Source of the DNA: Catenulispora sp. GP43
GTDB lineage: Bacteria > Actinomycetota > Actinomycetes > Streptomycetales > Catenulisporaceae
Direction of reading: 5' to 3'
Length of the DNA stretch: 64,000 nucleotides
Assembly (NCBI RefSeq): GCF_041260665.1
Contig: NZ_JBGCCT010000039.1
Span: 1-64,000, forward strand
Position 1 is the first letter of the stretch. Each line of letters begins with the position of its first letter. The notes under the pieces were generated by a model. It did no database searches and had not been told where the DNA came from. It saw nothing but the letters and a program-made list of their open reading frames with translations. Shown here piece after piece: positions 7,908-16,398 of the stretch. The position numbers and the translations under genes were made by a program.

Positions 7908-9259
7908 CCGACGCCCTGCTGCTTCAGGAGCGAGGCGACGTCGGAGTTCATGGAGTCCAGACCGGTCTGCACGCTCCCACAGGAGGACAGCAGCTTGTTG
8001 AGGTCGTCCGACATCTTCTGCCGCAGCTGCGTCCAGTTCGGCGCGTTGTCGTACTCGTAGTGGCCCGACGTGCTGTAGACCTGCTGCGCCAGCTGCCAGC
8101 GCGGGTCGTTCCCGTGCACCGCGGCCGGGTCGACGGTCTTGTTGACCGGCAGCCGGACCACGGTCGCGGACGGGATCGCGGTCATGCCGAGCTTCTGGGC
8201 GTCCGGGGTGACCATGAACTCCTCGAGCTTGGTCACCTCGTCCTGCTTGCTGTCGGCCATCGTGAAGATGTCGGTGCCCTCGGCCAGGGTCCCGGCGGTG
8301 CCGTCGGGGCCGGACGGCGGGGCGACCACGATGTACTTGCCCTTGACCGCGGTGGCGTCCATCGTGGCGTAGGCGTAGGGGCCGGTGAGGTACATGCCGG
8401 CCACGCCGGTCTGGAACGCCTTGTTGGCCGCGGTGGTGTCGTCCCCGAGCGCCGAGGGCTGCACGTCCTTGTTCTTGCAGACCTGGTCCTCCAGGAACTG
8501 CGCCGAGGACACGGCCTGCGGGGTGTTCAGGGTCGCCGTGAACTTGCCGCCGCCGGCCTTGAGGAAGTCGCCGCCCGCGGAGTACAGGAACGAGGACCAG
8601 AACCACGAGGTGTAGCCGCGCGAGGTGGAGCCGGGGACGGCCAGGCCGTAGGTGTCGTTCTTGCCGTCGCCGTCCGGGTCCCGCGTGGTGAAGGCCTGCG
8701 CGACCTTGGCCAGGTCGTCCCAGGTCTTCGGCGGCTGCAGGCCGAGCTTGTCCAGCCAGTCCTTGCGGACCAGCAGCACGTTCGCCTGCGCCGAGAACGG
8801 CACCGCGTAGGTCTGCCCCGACAGGTCTGTGGCCGACGCCCACGCCTGGTCGGTGAGCTGGTCGGCGCCGGCGAACTTGGTCTTGTCGATCGGCAGGACG
8901 ATGCCCTGCGAGACGAAGTTGCCCATCTGCGCGGCGTCGTCGATGACGACGTCGGGGAGCTGGTGCGCGGAGGCCGCGGCGGTGAGCGCGGTCTCGAAGT
9001 CGGTGAGCGTCGCCTTGCCGATGGAGACCTTGATGCCGGTCTGCGTGGTGAAGGCGTCGAAGATCTTCTGGTAGGCCTTCGGCGAGTCGCCGGACCCCCG
9101 GATCCACACGGTGAGCGTGCCGGCGGCGGCGGCGTTCTTCGACGTGCTCGCACCGGAGGAGCTGCTGGAACCGCCGCAAGCGGCGGCGGATATCGCCACG
9201 CCGGCCGCCATGAGCGCGGCGCAGATGGATCTCGCTGTTCGGGGTGTCACGGTTCGCAT
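7904..9259 (-). CDS. Sugar-binding lipoprotein of ABC importer
   Basis: A 451-residue extracellular solute-binding protein (family 1). The N-terminus is a lipoprotein signal: a basic start, a hydrophobic core and a lipobox ending at C28 in ISAAAC, followed by a Gly/Ser linker. Seen next are LTVWIRGSGDS and a late GTDIFTMADSKQ segment with aromatic residues, typical of CUT1 binding proteins. It is the first gene of the operon that continues through two permeases, kdgD and udh. A strong promoter lies at 9333-9361. The ligand is inferred to be uronate saccharides from the flanking lyase and catabolic genes. Confidence 0.9.
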   Translation of the reverse strand: MRTVTPRTARSICAALMAAGVAISAAACGGSSSSSGASTSKNAAAAGTLTVWIRGSGDSPKAYQKIFDAFTTQTGIKVSIGKATLTDFETALTAAASAHQLPDVVIDDAAQMGNFVSQGIVLPIDKTKFAGADQLTDQAWASATDLSGQTYAVPFSAQANVLLVRKDWLDKLGLQPPKTWDDLAKVAQAFTTRDPDGDGKNDTYGLAVPGSTSRGYTSWFWSSFLYSAGGDFLKAGGGKFTATLNTPQAVSSAQFLEDQVCKNKDVQPSALGDDTTAANKAFQTGVAGMYLTGPYAYATMDATAVKGKYIVVAPPSGPDGTAGTLAEGTDIFTMADSKQDEVTKLEEFMVTPDAQKLGMTAIPSATVVRLPVNKTVDPAAVHGNDPRWQLAQQVYSTSGHYEYDNAPNWTQLRQKMSDDLNKLLSSCGSVQTGLDSMNSDVASLLKQQGVG

Positions 9260-9319
9260 GGGGCCCTCGGCTTCAACGGGGATTCATGGATGTGAACGAA
9301 AGACATGGAGGTGAACGTG

Positions 9320-9334
9320 CTCAGATGCTGGAAA
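9320..9334 (-). promoter_or_regulatory. Candidate IclR operator overlapping -10
   Basis: Read on the minus strand, the segment TTTCCAGCATCTGAG matches 9 of 14 positions of the dyad TTCAGATATCTGAA seen beside the iclR gene, with the half ATCTGA intact. It overlaps the -10 hexamer and probable start point of the uptake operon, a natural position for repression. The match is partial and could be chance. Confidence 0.35.
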
Positions 9335-9361
9335 CGTAGTGGCGAACGTCCGAGCGGTCAA
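9333..9361 (-). promoter_or_regulatory. Promoter of the uronate uptake operon
   Basis: On the minus strand TTGACC (9361-9356) and TACGTT (9338-9333) are separated by exactly 17 bases, a good vegetative sigma-factor promoter. The binding-protein start codon follows about 74 bases downstream. It lies between the lyase terminator hairpin and the operon, giving the importer its own transcription unit. Confidence 0.65.
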
Positions 9362-9384
9362 GAGGAGCCCGAGGGCAAGAGGAA

Positions 9385-9404
9385 GGGGCTCCCGAAGGAG
9401 CCCC
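9385..9404 (-). terminator. Terminator after the polysaccharide lyase gene
   Basis: Perfect 8-bp stem GGGGCTCC / GGAGCCCC with the tetraloop CGAA, 36 bases past the lyase stop codon. The compact GC stem with a four-base loop is typical of actinobacterial intrinsic terminators. It separates the lyase transcript from the uptake operon promoter. Confidence 0.65.
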
Positions 9405-9410
9405 CGGTTG

Positions 9411-9443
9411 GTGGGCGATCAGTGGGCGATCAGTGGGCGATCA
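9411..9443. repeat. Three tandem 11-bp repeats over the lyase stop codon
   Basis: The unit GTGGGCGATCA occurs three times without gap at 9411, 9422 and 9433. The last copy holds the lyase stop codon (TCA on the plus strand). Slippage here could lengthen or shorten the 3' untranslated end without altering the protein. No function is evident. Confidence 0.8.
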
Positions 9444-12400
9444 GCTGTTGGGCGCGCCCGAGACGGTGTAGGCGTCCCAGTCGTACAGGAAGCCCTTGGC
9501 GTTGGGACCGTCGGTCGCCGGGTTGCCGTGGTCGTCCACCAGGATCTGGCTCTGGTTGAGGGCCTGGCTGATGTACCCGTGGTCGAGCTTGTACTTCAGG
9601 TCCAGCGTGCCGATGTGGAACTGCGATTCCGTGGTGGCCGCGGAGATGGTGAAGTTCCCCAGCACCTCCATCGCGACCCGGGAGCCGGTGACGTTCATCC
9701 AGCCCTCGAACGTGTACAGCGCGGAGCTGCGCAGCCCGGAGGAGTCAGTGCTGTTGAACTCGTGGCCCATGCAGCACTGGCCGTCGTAGGGGCTGGTGGT
9801 GTTGTCGGCGATGTGCGCCGGGCTCACCGTGCTCTGCGCGGTCTTGTCGAAGGTGTTCCCGGCGATGGTGCTCCAGATCCCCATCAGGTCGCTGGAGTGG
9901 TGGCCGGAGTAGACGAACGGCCGCGCGATCGCCGAGTTCCCGCCACTGCCGACCGCCGCGAAGCACTGGCCGGCGTTGGTCAGGCCGGCGGCGTTCAGCT
10001 GTCCGGTGAACGTCGCGTCGTTGAACGCGCTGAGCATGCCGTCCCAGGCCGAGGCGCCGAAGAACTGGATCGCCGCGATCTCGGTGTCGACGCCGCCGTC
10101 CCGGTAGTTCGGGTTGTTGGTCTTCGAGAAGTTCCCGAAGCCGCAGATCCCGGACGAGAAGTTGTCGGCGTCGTTGTAGGTGTAGTTGCTGCCGTAGCCC
10201 ATGGCCGCTTCCAGCAGCGTGACCTTGTTCTGCTCGGCGGAGGACAGCCGGCTCCACGCCGAGCTGTCGTTCTTGAGCAGCAGCAAGGCCTGTGCCACCG
10301 GCGCCTGCCCCCACATCTCCAGGCCGCCGTCGGCGTCCGGCTCATGGCCGCCCGCTATCAGGCTCCTGACCTGGGTCAGCAGCGCGCTCTGGACGCTGGT
10401 CCCACTGGTAGCCGCAGAACCCGGCGCGACCTCGTCGACCAGCGCCAGGTAGTACAGCACCTTCGCCTGGTTGATGTTGGCCGGGTTGGTACCGGGACGC
10501 GGAACCGAGGAAGTCGGCGCGGCCCAGTTGAACGGCGCGGCGGCGACCGCGCTGTCGATCAGCGACTGCGTGAACGGGTTCGGTCCGCCGCCGCCGGCGG
10601 TGCTGCCGGTGACCGGGGCACTCGGCGCGGAGGTGTTGCCCGCGCTGTCGACCGCCACCACCGTGTAGGCGTGCGTACTGCCGGCCGCCAGGCCGCTGAC
10701 GGTCGCGGACGTCGCGGTCGGCGAGGCCACCACCGTGGAGCCCTCCCGGACCTGGTACGAAGCAGCGGGATCACCGTTGTCCGTCTCGGTCCAGGACAGG
10801 CTGATGCTGGAGGACGTGGTGCCGGTGACCGTCAGGCCGGTCGGCGTGGCCGGCGTGGCCGGACCGCCGGAGCCGGTGGTCGCGGTGACCGGCGCGCTGG
10901 CCGCGGAACCGTTGCCGGAGGCGTCGACCGCGGTCACCGTGTAGGTGTGCGTACTGCCGGCCGCCAGCCCCGAGATGGTGGCGCTGGTGGTGGCGACGGT
11001 CGCGACCGTGACGCCGCCTTCGGAGACGGTGTACGCGGCGGCCGGATCGCTGTTGTCCGTCTCGGTCCACGCCAGGCTGATGCTGGACGTCGTGGTGCCG
11101 GTGACGGTCAGACCGGTCGGCGTCGCCGGGGTCTGCTGCCCGGACAGCGCGTAGGCCGCGACGTTGGCCGGCGCGATGTAGCCGCCGGAGCCGTAGTCGC
11201 CGCTGAACTGGAACTGCAGGCTGGCACCGGCCGCGAGGGTCGCGTCGGCACTGTCGTTGCTGAGCGTGTAGTGGTTCGCGCTGGAGGCATAGGTGACGCC
11301 CGCCGAGCTCTCGATGTTCTCGCTCTTGTCCAGATCGAACTGCACGTCCCAGCCGGTGACCGCGGAACCGGAGGTGTTGGTGAGCGTCGCGGTGTCGGTG
11401 TAGCCGCTCCCCCAGTCCTTGGTCTTCTTGATGGTGGCGGTCAGTCCGACGCCCCCGCCGCCGGTCGTGCTGCCGGTGGCCGCGGCGCTGTGCGCGGACT
11501 CGTTGCCCGCGGCGTCGACCGCCGTGACGGTGTAGGCGTGAGTGCTGCCCGCGGCCAGGCCGGTGATCGTGGCGCTGGTCGTCGTCGAGGTGGCGACCTT
11601 GCTGGTGCCCTCGTAGACGTTGTACGACGCCGCCGCGTCCGAGTTGTTGGTCTCAGTCCAGTTCAACGTGATGCTCGACGAGGTCGCACTGGCCACGACC
11701 ACGTGTTGCGGGACAGCCGGAACGGTACTGGGGTTGGCCGTGGTACCGGTCACCGACGCGCTCGGCGCCGAGGCGTTGCCCGCCGCGTCGAGGGCTTCGA
11801 CCGTGTACGTGTGCGTACTCCCGGCGGTCAGCCCGCCGACGGTGGCACTCGTGCCGGTCGAGGTGGCGACCACGGTGGAGCCTTCGAGGACCTGGTAGGA
11901 CGCGGCCGGGTCGGCGTTGTTCGTCTCGGTCCAGGACAAGCTGATGCTGGAGCTCGTGGTCCCGCTGACCGCGAGGTTCGCCGGCGTCGCGGGAGTGTTG
12001 GCCGAGCTCGGCGTCGTCGCCGTCGCGGCGGTGCTGTGCGCGGATTCCACACCGGAGCCGTCGACGGCCGTGACCGTGTAGGTGTGGGTGCTGCCCGCGG
12101 CCAGGCCGGTGATCGTGGCGCTGGTACCGCTGACCGTCGCGACCTTCGTCGAGCCCTCGTACACGTCGTACGAGGCCGCGGCGTCGGAGTTGTTCGTCTC
12201 GGTCCAGGTCAGCGCGATGCTGGAGCTGGAGGTCGCCGAGGCGCTCAGCGCGGTCGGGGCGGCCGGGCCGGTCGACGTGGGGGTCTGCGGACCGTCCGTG
12301 GCCAGGCTGAAGTCGGCGAACTCGGCGTTCTCGGTCTTCTTCGGGCTGTAGCTCAGGTCGTGCCCGCCGTGGAAGGTGGAGAAGAACACGCCGGAGTGCG

Positions 12401-13232
12401 CCCCGGGCATCGGCTCGGTGACCTGGCAGACGTTCTTGCCGTCGCTCCAGATGGTGATGGACCCGGTCGAGACGTTGGTCAGCTGCTCGATCGAGTGCCA
12501 CTTGCCGTCCGCGGCGAACGTCCAGTTGCCGTTGCACAGGTCGGCACCGTAGCCGGAGCCGGACGCGGTGTAGAAGTACAGCTCGCCGTTGGGTGCGCTG
12601 GAGCTGCCGCCCTTCCACATGTAGCGGGTCGACCAGCCGCTGGCGCAGTGCTGCGCGCCGCTCTCGCAGCCCATCACCCCGCCGCCCCACAGGCCCGGCA
12701 TCTTGCCCTGGGTCTTGCCGCCGAAGTCGAAGCCGACCGGGAAGCTGTAGTCGTACTTCAGGTCCAGGCTGGGGCTGTTCGCCAGGGCGGTCTGGCCGTT
12801 GGTGGTCAGGTCTTGGTAGAACTGGCCGCCGCCGAGCACACAGCCGCTGACCGACAGGTAGCAGCTGGGCGGTCCGCTGTTGGCGGGATAGGTGGCCTTC
12901 AGCGCCTGCCCGGATCCCGGGGCGCTGGAGTCGGTGACCGGGGCCAGGTTTCCGTAGCCCCAGTTACAGGTGAATGTCCCCGAGGCACCCTGACACTGCG
13001 CGGTGTCAGATGTGGTGCCCCAGTTCGCGATCCACGGTGCGGTGTGGAAGTTGTCGAACGTCCCCGTCCACGCCGGGACCGTCGAGGCCGGTGCCGCCGT
13101 CGCCGCTGGTGTCGCGGCGGCGGCGTACCGGCCGGTGGCGGCCTGTCCGGCCTGGGTCACGCCGAACAGCGTGAGCCCTGCGGCGAGCATCCCGATGAGG
13201 ATTTTCGTCCCCCGACGTCTTGATGGTCGCAC
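9441..13232 (-). CDS. Secreted multidomain polyuronide lyase (PL14-like, FN3 x5, CBM2-like)
   Basis: A 1263-residue secreted protein. Residues 1-32 are a signal peptide. About 50-312 look like a polysaccharide lyase 14-type beta domain, with GGGQFYQDL, SFPVGFDFGGK, KMPGLWGG, STRYMWKGG and WHSIEQ segments. FN3 modules follow at ~323-408, 412-498 and 503-590, then a CBM2-like carbohydrate-binding module at ~595-698 (KDWGSGYTDTATLTN, SAVTGWDVQF), FN3 modules at ~701-786 and 793-878, and a helical domain at ~885-1263 that may be a second lyase. Start is GTG 13232 with AAAGGAG upstream. It is divergent from the iclR gene and next to the uptake and uronate genes, so the substrate is probably alginate, glucuronan or a similar polyuronide. 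Confidence 0.8.
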   Translation of the reverse strand: MRPSRRRGTKILIGMLAAGLTLFGVTQAGQAATGRYAAAATPAATAAPASTVPAWTGTFDNFHTAPWIANWGTTSDTAQCQGASGTFTCNWGYGNLAPVTDSSAPGSGQALKATYPANSGPPSCYLSVSGCVLGGGQFYQDLTTNGQTALANSPSLDLKYDYSFPVGFDFGGKTQGKMPGLWGGGVMGCESGAQHCASGWSTRYMWKGGSSSAPNGELYFYTASGSGYGADLCNGNWTFAADGKWHSIEQLTNVSTGSITIWSDGKNVCQVTEPMPGAHSGVFFSTFHGGHDLSYSPKKTENAEFADFSLATDGPQTPTSTGPAAPTALSASATSSSSIALTWTETNNSDAAASYDVYEGSTKVATVSGTSATITGLAAGSTHTYTVTAVDGSGVESAHSTAATATTPSSANTPATPANLAVSGTTSSSISLSWTETNNADPAASYQVLEGSTVVATSTGTSATVGGLTAGSTHTYTVEALDAAGNASAPSASVTGTTANPSTVPAVPQHVVVASATSSSITLNWTETNNSDAAASYNVYEGTSKVATSTTTSATITGLAAGSTHAYTVTAVDAAGNESAHSAAATGSTTGGGGVGLTATIKKTKDWGSGYTDTATLTNTSGSAVTGWDVQFDLDKSENIESSAGVTYASSANHYTLSNDSADATLAAGASLQFQFSGDYGSGGYIAPANVAAYALSGQQTPATPTGLTVTGTTTSSISLAWTETDNSDPAAAYTVSEGGVTVATVATTSATISGLAAGSTHTYTVTAVDASGNGSAASAPVTATTGSGGPATPATPTGLTVTGTTSSSISLSWTETDNGDPAASYQVREGSTVVASPTATSATVSGLAAGSTHAYTVVAVDSAGNTSAPSAPVTGSTAGGGGPNPFTQSLIDSAVAAAPFNWAAPTSSVPRPGTNPANINQAKVLYYLALVDEVAPGSAATSGTSVQSALLTQVRSLIAGGHEPDADGGLEMWGQAPVAQALLLLKNDSSAWSRLSSAEQNKVTLLEAAMGYGSNYTYNDADNFSSGICGFGNFSKTNNPNYRDGGVDTEIAAIQFFGASAWDGMLSAFNDATFTGQLNAAGLTNAGQCFAAVGSGGNSAIARPFVYSGHHSSDLMGIWSTIAGNTFDKTAQSTVSPAHIADNTTSPYDGQCCMGHEFNSTDSSGLRSSALYTFEGWMNVTGSRVAMEVLGNFTISAATTESQFHIGTLDLKYKLDHGYISQALNQSQILVDDHGNPATDGPNAKGFLYDWDAYTVSGAPNS

Positions 13233-13277
13233 TGGAGTGATCTCCTTTCGAACACATGTGACGTACTGAACGGGGGT

Positions 13278-13309
13278 TTCAGATATATGAACGACTGTCA
13301 GATATCTGA
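13278..13309. promoter_or_regulatory. Two operator-like dyads between lyase and iclR
   Basis: TTCAGATATATGAA (13278-13291, one mismatched pair) and the perfect 12-bp palindrome TCAGATATCTGA (13298-13309) share one sequence and lie 19 bp centre to centre, about two helical turns. They sit between the divergent lyase and iclR genes. IclR-family proteins bind such paired palindromes as dimers of dimers, so IclR autoregulation and lyase control are expected. Confidence 0.7.
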
Positions 13310-13362
13310 AATCCGTCGCAGACGGTAATGTGGGGCAGGAGACCTGTCAACGAAGGAGCGCC

Positions 13363-14223
13363 ATGGCCGACACCGGCATATCCCGCGGACCGGCGGCCGG
13401 ATCCGCCGCCCTGACGTCCGACGCGAGCGCGGACGGGGCCTCCGAGCTGGGCGGCGGCGACTCCGCGGCGGGAGTGAAGTCGGCACGGCGGGCCGTGGAG
13501 CTGCTGGAGGCCTTCGGCACGAACCACTCCTGGCTCTCGCTCACCGACCTGCACCACCACACCGGGTTCCCGCGCTCCTCGCTGCACGGCCTGCTGCGCA
13601 CCCTGCGCGACGTCGGCTGGATCGAGTCCGACGACGCCGGCACCCGGTTCCGGCTCGGTGTCAAAGCCCTGATCTGCGGCACCGCCTACCTGGACCGCGA
13701 CCCGGTGATGCCCTACGCCACCGAGGCCCTGGAGCGGCTGCGCGAGCAGATCGGCTACACCTGCCACTTCGCCCGCCTCAACGGCCCGGACATCGTGTAC
13801 CTGCAGACCCGCGAGTCGCGCACCTCGGCGCATCTGGTGTCGCGCGTCGGCCGCACGCTGCCGGCGCACGCCACCGCGCTGGGCAAGGTGCTGCTCGCCG
13901 AACTGGCCGACGACGAGCTGACGGCGGTGCTGCCCAAGCACCTGGACGCGCTCACCGACCTGACGATCACCGACCGCGAGGCGCTGCGCTCGGAGCTGGC
14001 CTTCATCCGCGAGCGCGGGTACTCCACCGAGCGCGGGCAGAGCTCGCCGAACCTGGCGTGCGTGGCGGCCGTGGTGCCGTACCGGATCCCGGGCACGGAC
14101 GCGGTGAGCTGTTCGATGCCGGACGAGCGGGTCACGGACGCGGAGTTGCAGCGGGTCGGGACACTGCTGCGCGATGTCGCCGAGGACCTGAGTCAGCAGC
14201 TGAGGCGGGCCGGGATCCGGTAG
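13363..14223 (+). CDS. IclR-family transcriptional regulator
   Basis: A 286-residue regulator. An Ala/Gly-rich N-tail (to ~40) leads to a winged helix-turn-helix at ~45-105 (SARRAVELLEAFG, LTDLHHHTGFPRSSLHGLLRTL). An IclR ligand-binding domain follows, with the conserved LLAELADDEL and ERGYSTERGQSSPNLACVAA segments. The ATG at 13363 has AAGGAG about 5 bases upstream. Proteins of this family often sense small acids and control sugar-acid catabolism. Its position between the lyase and the transporters, with two dyads in the gap, points to control of polyuronide use, with an imported uronate or a KDG-type intermediate as likely effector. The effector is inferred. Confidence 0.9.
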   Translation: MADTGISRGPAAGSAALTSDASADGASELGGGDSAAGVKSARRAVELLEAFGTNHSWLSLTDLHHHTGFPRSSLHGLLRTLRDVGWIESDDAGTRFRLGVKALICGTAYLDRDPVMPYATEALERLREQIGYTCHFARLNGPDIVYLQTRESRTSAHLVSRVGRTLPAHATALGKVLLAELADDELTAVLPKHLDALTDLTITDREALRSELAFIRERGYSTERGQSSPNLACVAAVVPYRIPGTDAVSCSMPDERVTDAELQRVGTLLRDVAEDLSQQLRRAGIR

Positions 14224-14365
14224 TCCGGCGGCTTGGAACAGGCAAGCCCGATCCGCGGATTCCGTTGATCAGTAACCGTTCTCGTATGTGAACGCCGTTT
14301 GCTTTGCTGAATTGTTACCGCCGGATGTCTTGTCAGGCTTCTTAACCAGTGCCACGGTTCCCGCC

Positions 14366-15913
14366 ATGGCGAATACTGCGTCCTCGGCAGCTCCGGCTGC
14401 GCGCCGGCCGGTGAACCGCGCGACCCTGTACACCTTCGGCGCCTTCGGCGGCATCCTGTTCGGCTACGACTTGGGCGTCATCGCCGGCGTCCTGGTCCTG
14501 ATCGCGAAACAGTGGTCGCTGACCGCGTTCCAGAAAGGCGCCATCACCGCCAGCCTGTCGGTGGGCGCGATGGCCGGCGCGGTGCTGGCCGGCCGGCTGT
14601 GCAACCGGATCGGCCGGCGGCTGACCATCATGACGGCCGCCGTGGTGGTGATCGTCGGGACCGTCGCCTGCGTGCTGGCCGGCGACTGGCAGGTGATGAT
14701 GCTGACCCGCGGCGTCATCGGCATCGGCATCGGGCTGTCCTCGGCGACCGTCCCGACCTACCTGGCCGAGCTGGCCCCGGCCCGGGTGCGCGGCGCGCTG
14801 GGCTCGCTGAACCAGCTGTTCATCGTCACCGGCATCCTGAGCGCGTTCCTCGTGGACTACGCGTTGTCCAGCCACAACAACTGGAAGGGGATGTTCCTCG
14901 GGGCCCTGGTCCCCGCGGCCATCCTGATCGTCGGGCTGCTGGTGCTGCCGGAGACCCCGCGCTGGCTGCTGAGCAGGGGCCGGGACGGCGAGGCCCGGGC
15001 CGTGCTGGCCGCCACGCTGCCGAACGCGACCGATGCGGAGCTGGACGCCGAAGTCCAGGACATCCGCGACGTGATCCGGCGCGACAGCCAGGAACGCGGC
15101 CGGGTGCGCGACCTGTGGCAGCCGTGGGTGCGGCCGATGGTGCTGGTCGCGATGATCCTGGCGATCGGGCAGCAGTTCTCCGGCGTCAACGCGATCAACG
15201 CCTACTTCCCGACGATGCTGAAGTCGCTGGGGTTCGCCACGCGCACCGCGCTGCTGTCGGCGGTCGTGCTCGGCGTCGTGAAGTTCCTGTTCACGGTGTG
15301 GGAGCTGTTCATGGTCGACCGCTGGGGCCGCAGGCCGCTGCTGATGATCGGCGCGGCGGTGATGACGGTCTCGCTGTTCGCCGCGGGCCTGGTCATCAAG
15401 AACGTGACCGACAAGGACACGCTCGGCACCCTGACCCTGATCTTCCTGATCCTCTACCTGGCCGGCTACGAACTCGGCTGGGGCGCCACGGTCTGGGTGA
15501 TGATCGGCGAGATCTTCCCACTGCGCGCCCGCGCCGCCGGCACGGCCGTGGCCACCACGGTCCTGTGGGCCGCCACCGGTCTGGTCACCGCGGTCTTCCC
15601 GACGATGTCGGCGAAGAGCAACCTGGGGATCGGCGGCGCGATGTGGGTGTTCGCCGGGGTCAACATCGTGCTGCTGCTCCTGGCCCGCTTCTACATCCCG
15701 GAGACCAAGGGCCGCAGCCTGGAGCAGATCGAGCGGGACCTGCGCGGCGGGACGCTCTCCACGGGCGGCGGGGTGTCCGCGGGCGGCGCCGGGCAGGGGG
15801 CCGGTGCGACGGCCGTCCCGGCCCAGGGCTCCGACGCGGCGGCGGGTGCGGCGGGTGCGGCGGGTGCGGCGGCCGAGGAGCCCGGCGAGTCGGGTCTGGT
15901 CTCAGAGTCCTGA
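14366..15913 (+). CDS. Sugar-porter family MFS transporter
   Basis: A 515-residue, 12-helix major facilitator of the sugar-porter family. Diagnostic pieces are FGGILFGYDLGVIAGVL in helix 1, GRLCNRIGRRLTI after helix 2, PETPRWLLSRGR before the central loop, QQFSGVNAINAY in helix 7, DRWGRRPLL, and PETKGRSLEQIE after helix 12. The C-terminus is an unusual Ala/Gly tail of about 50 residues. The ATG at 14366 matches the family N-terminus; an earlier in-frame GTG at 14288 would add an unlikely extension. It follows the iclR gene on the same strand after 142 bases and may import a monosaccharide or uronate as proton symporter. Confidence 0.85.
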   Translation: MANTASSAAPAARRPVNRATLYTFGAFGGILFGYDLGVIAGVLVLIAKQWSLTAFQKGAITASLSVGAMAGAVLAGRLCNRIGRRLTIMTAAVVVIVGTVACVLAGDWQVMMLTRGVIGIGIGLSSATVPTYLAELAPARVRGALGSLNQLFIVTGILSAFLVDYALSSHNNWKGMFLGALVPAAILIVGLLVLPETPRWLLSRGRDGEARAVLAATLPNATDAELDAEVQDIRDVIRRDSQERGRVRDLWQPWVRPMVLVAMILAIGQQFSGVNAINAYFPTMLKSLGFATRTALLSAVVLGVVKFLFTVWELFMVDRWGRRPLLMIGAAVMTVSLFAAGLVIKNVTDKDTLGTLTLIFLILYLAGYELGWGATVWVMIGEIFPLRARAAGTAVATTVLWAATGLVTAVFPTMSAKSNLGIGGAMWVFAGVNIVLLLLARFYIPETKGRSLEQIERDLRGGTLSTGGGVSAGGAGQGAGATAVPAQGSDAAAGAAGAAGAAAEEPGESGLVSES

Positions 15914-15978
15914 TTCGCATAGCCGGCAGCGCACGAGCGTACAAGACGCGCCCGTGCGCCGCCGGCGATCATCGGGGC

Positions 15979-16386
15979 ATGTTCGACACGAAGATCGCCG
16001 TGCTGCTGCGGGACGACCTCGCAGTGTGGCAGCGGCTGAACGTCACGGCATTCCTGGTCAGCGGGATCGGCACGGCCCGTCCCGAAGTCGTCGGCGAGGC
16101 GTACCGGGACGCCGACGGCACCGTCTACCTGTCGGAGTTCCGGCAGCCGGTGATGGTGTTCGAGGGGAGTAGGGAACTCCTCGCGGCCGCCCGGGCCAAA
16201 GCCGTGGCGCGCGGGCTGGACGTCGCGGTGTTCACCGCCGACATGTTCGGCACCGGCAACGACGCCGACAACCGGGCCGCGGTACGGGCCGTGCGCGCGG
16301 ACGACCTGGATCTGGTCGGCATCGCGGTGTACGGCCCCAAGAACGCGGTCGACAAGGCTTTCAAGGGTGCTTCGATGCACCCTTGA
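15979..16386 (+). CDS. DUF2000 family protein
   Basis: A 135-residue protein matching DUF2000: FDTKIAVLLRDDLAVWQRLN at the N-terminus (LNVTAFLVSG next), FRQPVMVFEG in the middle, then MFGTGNDADNRAAVRAV and GIAVYGPKNAVDKAFKG at the end. The fold resembles peptidyl-tRNA hydrolase II, but no activity is established for the family. Length is normal. It converges on the ArsR-type regulator gene ending at 16399, leaving 12 bases between the stops. Confidence 0.85.
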   Translation: MFDTKIAVLLRDDLAVWQRLNVTAFLVSGIGTARPEVVGEAYRDADGTVYLSEFRQPVMVFEGSRELLAAARAKAVARGLDVAVFTADMFGTGNDADNRAAVRAVRADDLDLVGIAVYGPKNAVDKAFKGASMHP

Positions 16387-16398
16387 GCGCGCCGCGTT

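Noticed and set aside
10590-12280. CRISPR-like repeat array
   Set aside because: The repeats are in-frame FN3 coding modules of about 85-90 residues, not short direct repeats with unique spacers.
9339-13223. 1294-codon open frame opposite the lyase gene
   Set aside because: Antisense of a real GC-rich gene with repeats; its Arg/Gly/Val-rich product has no fold, while the minus strand encodes a clear signal peptide and domains.
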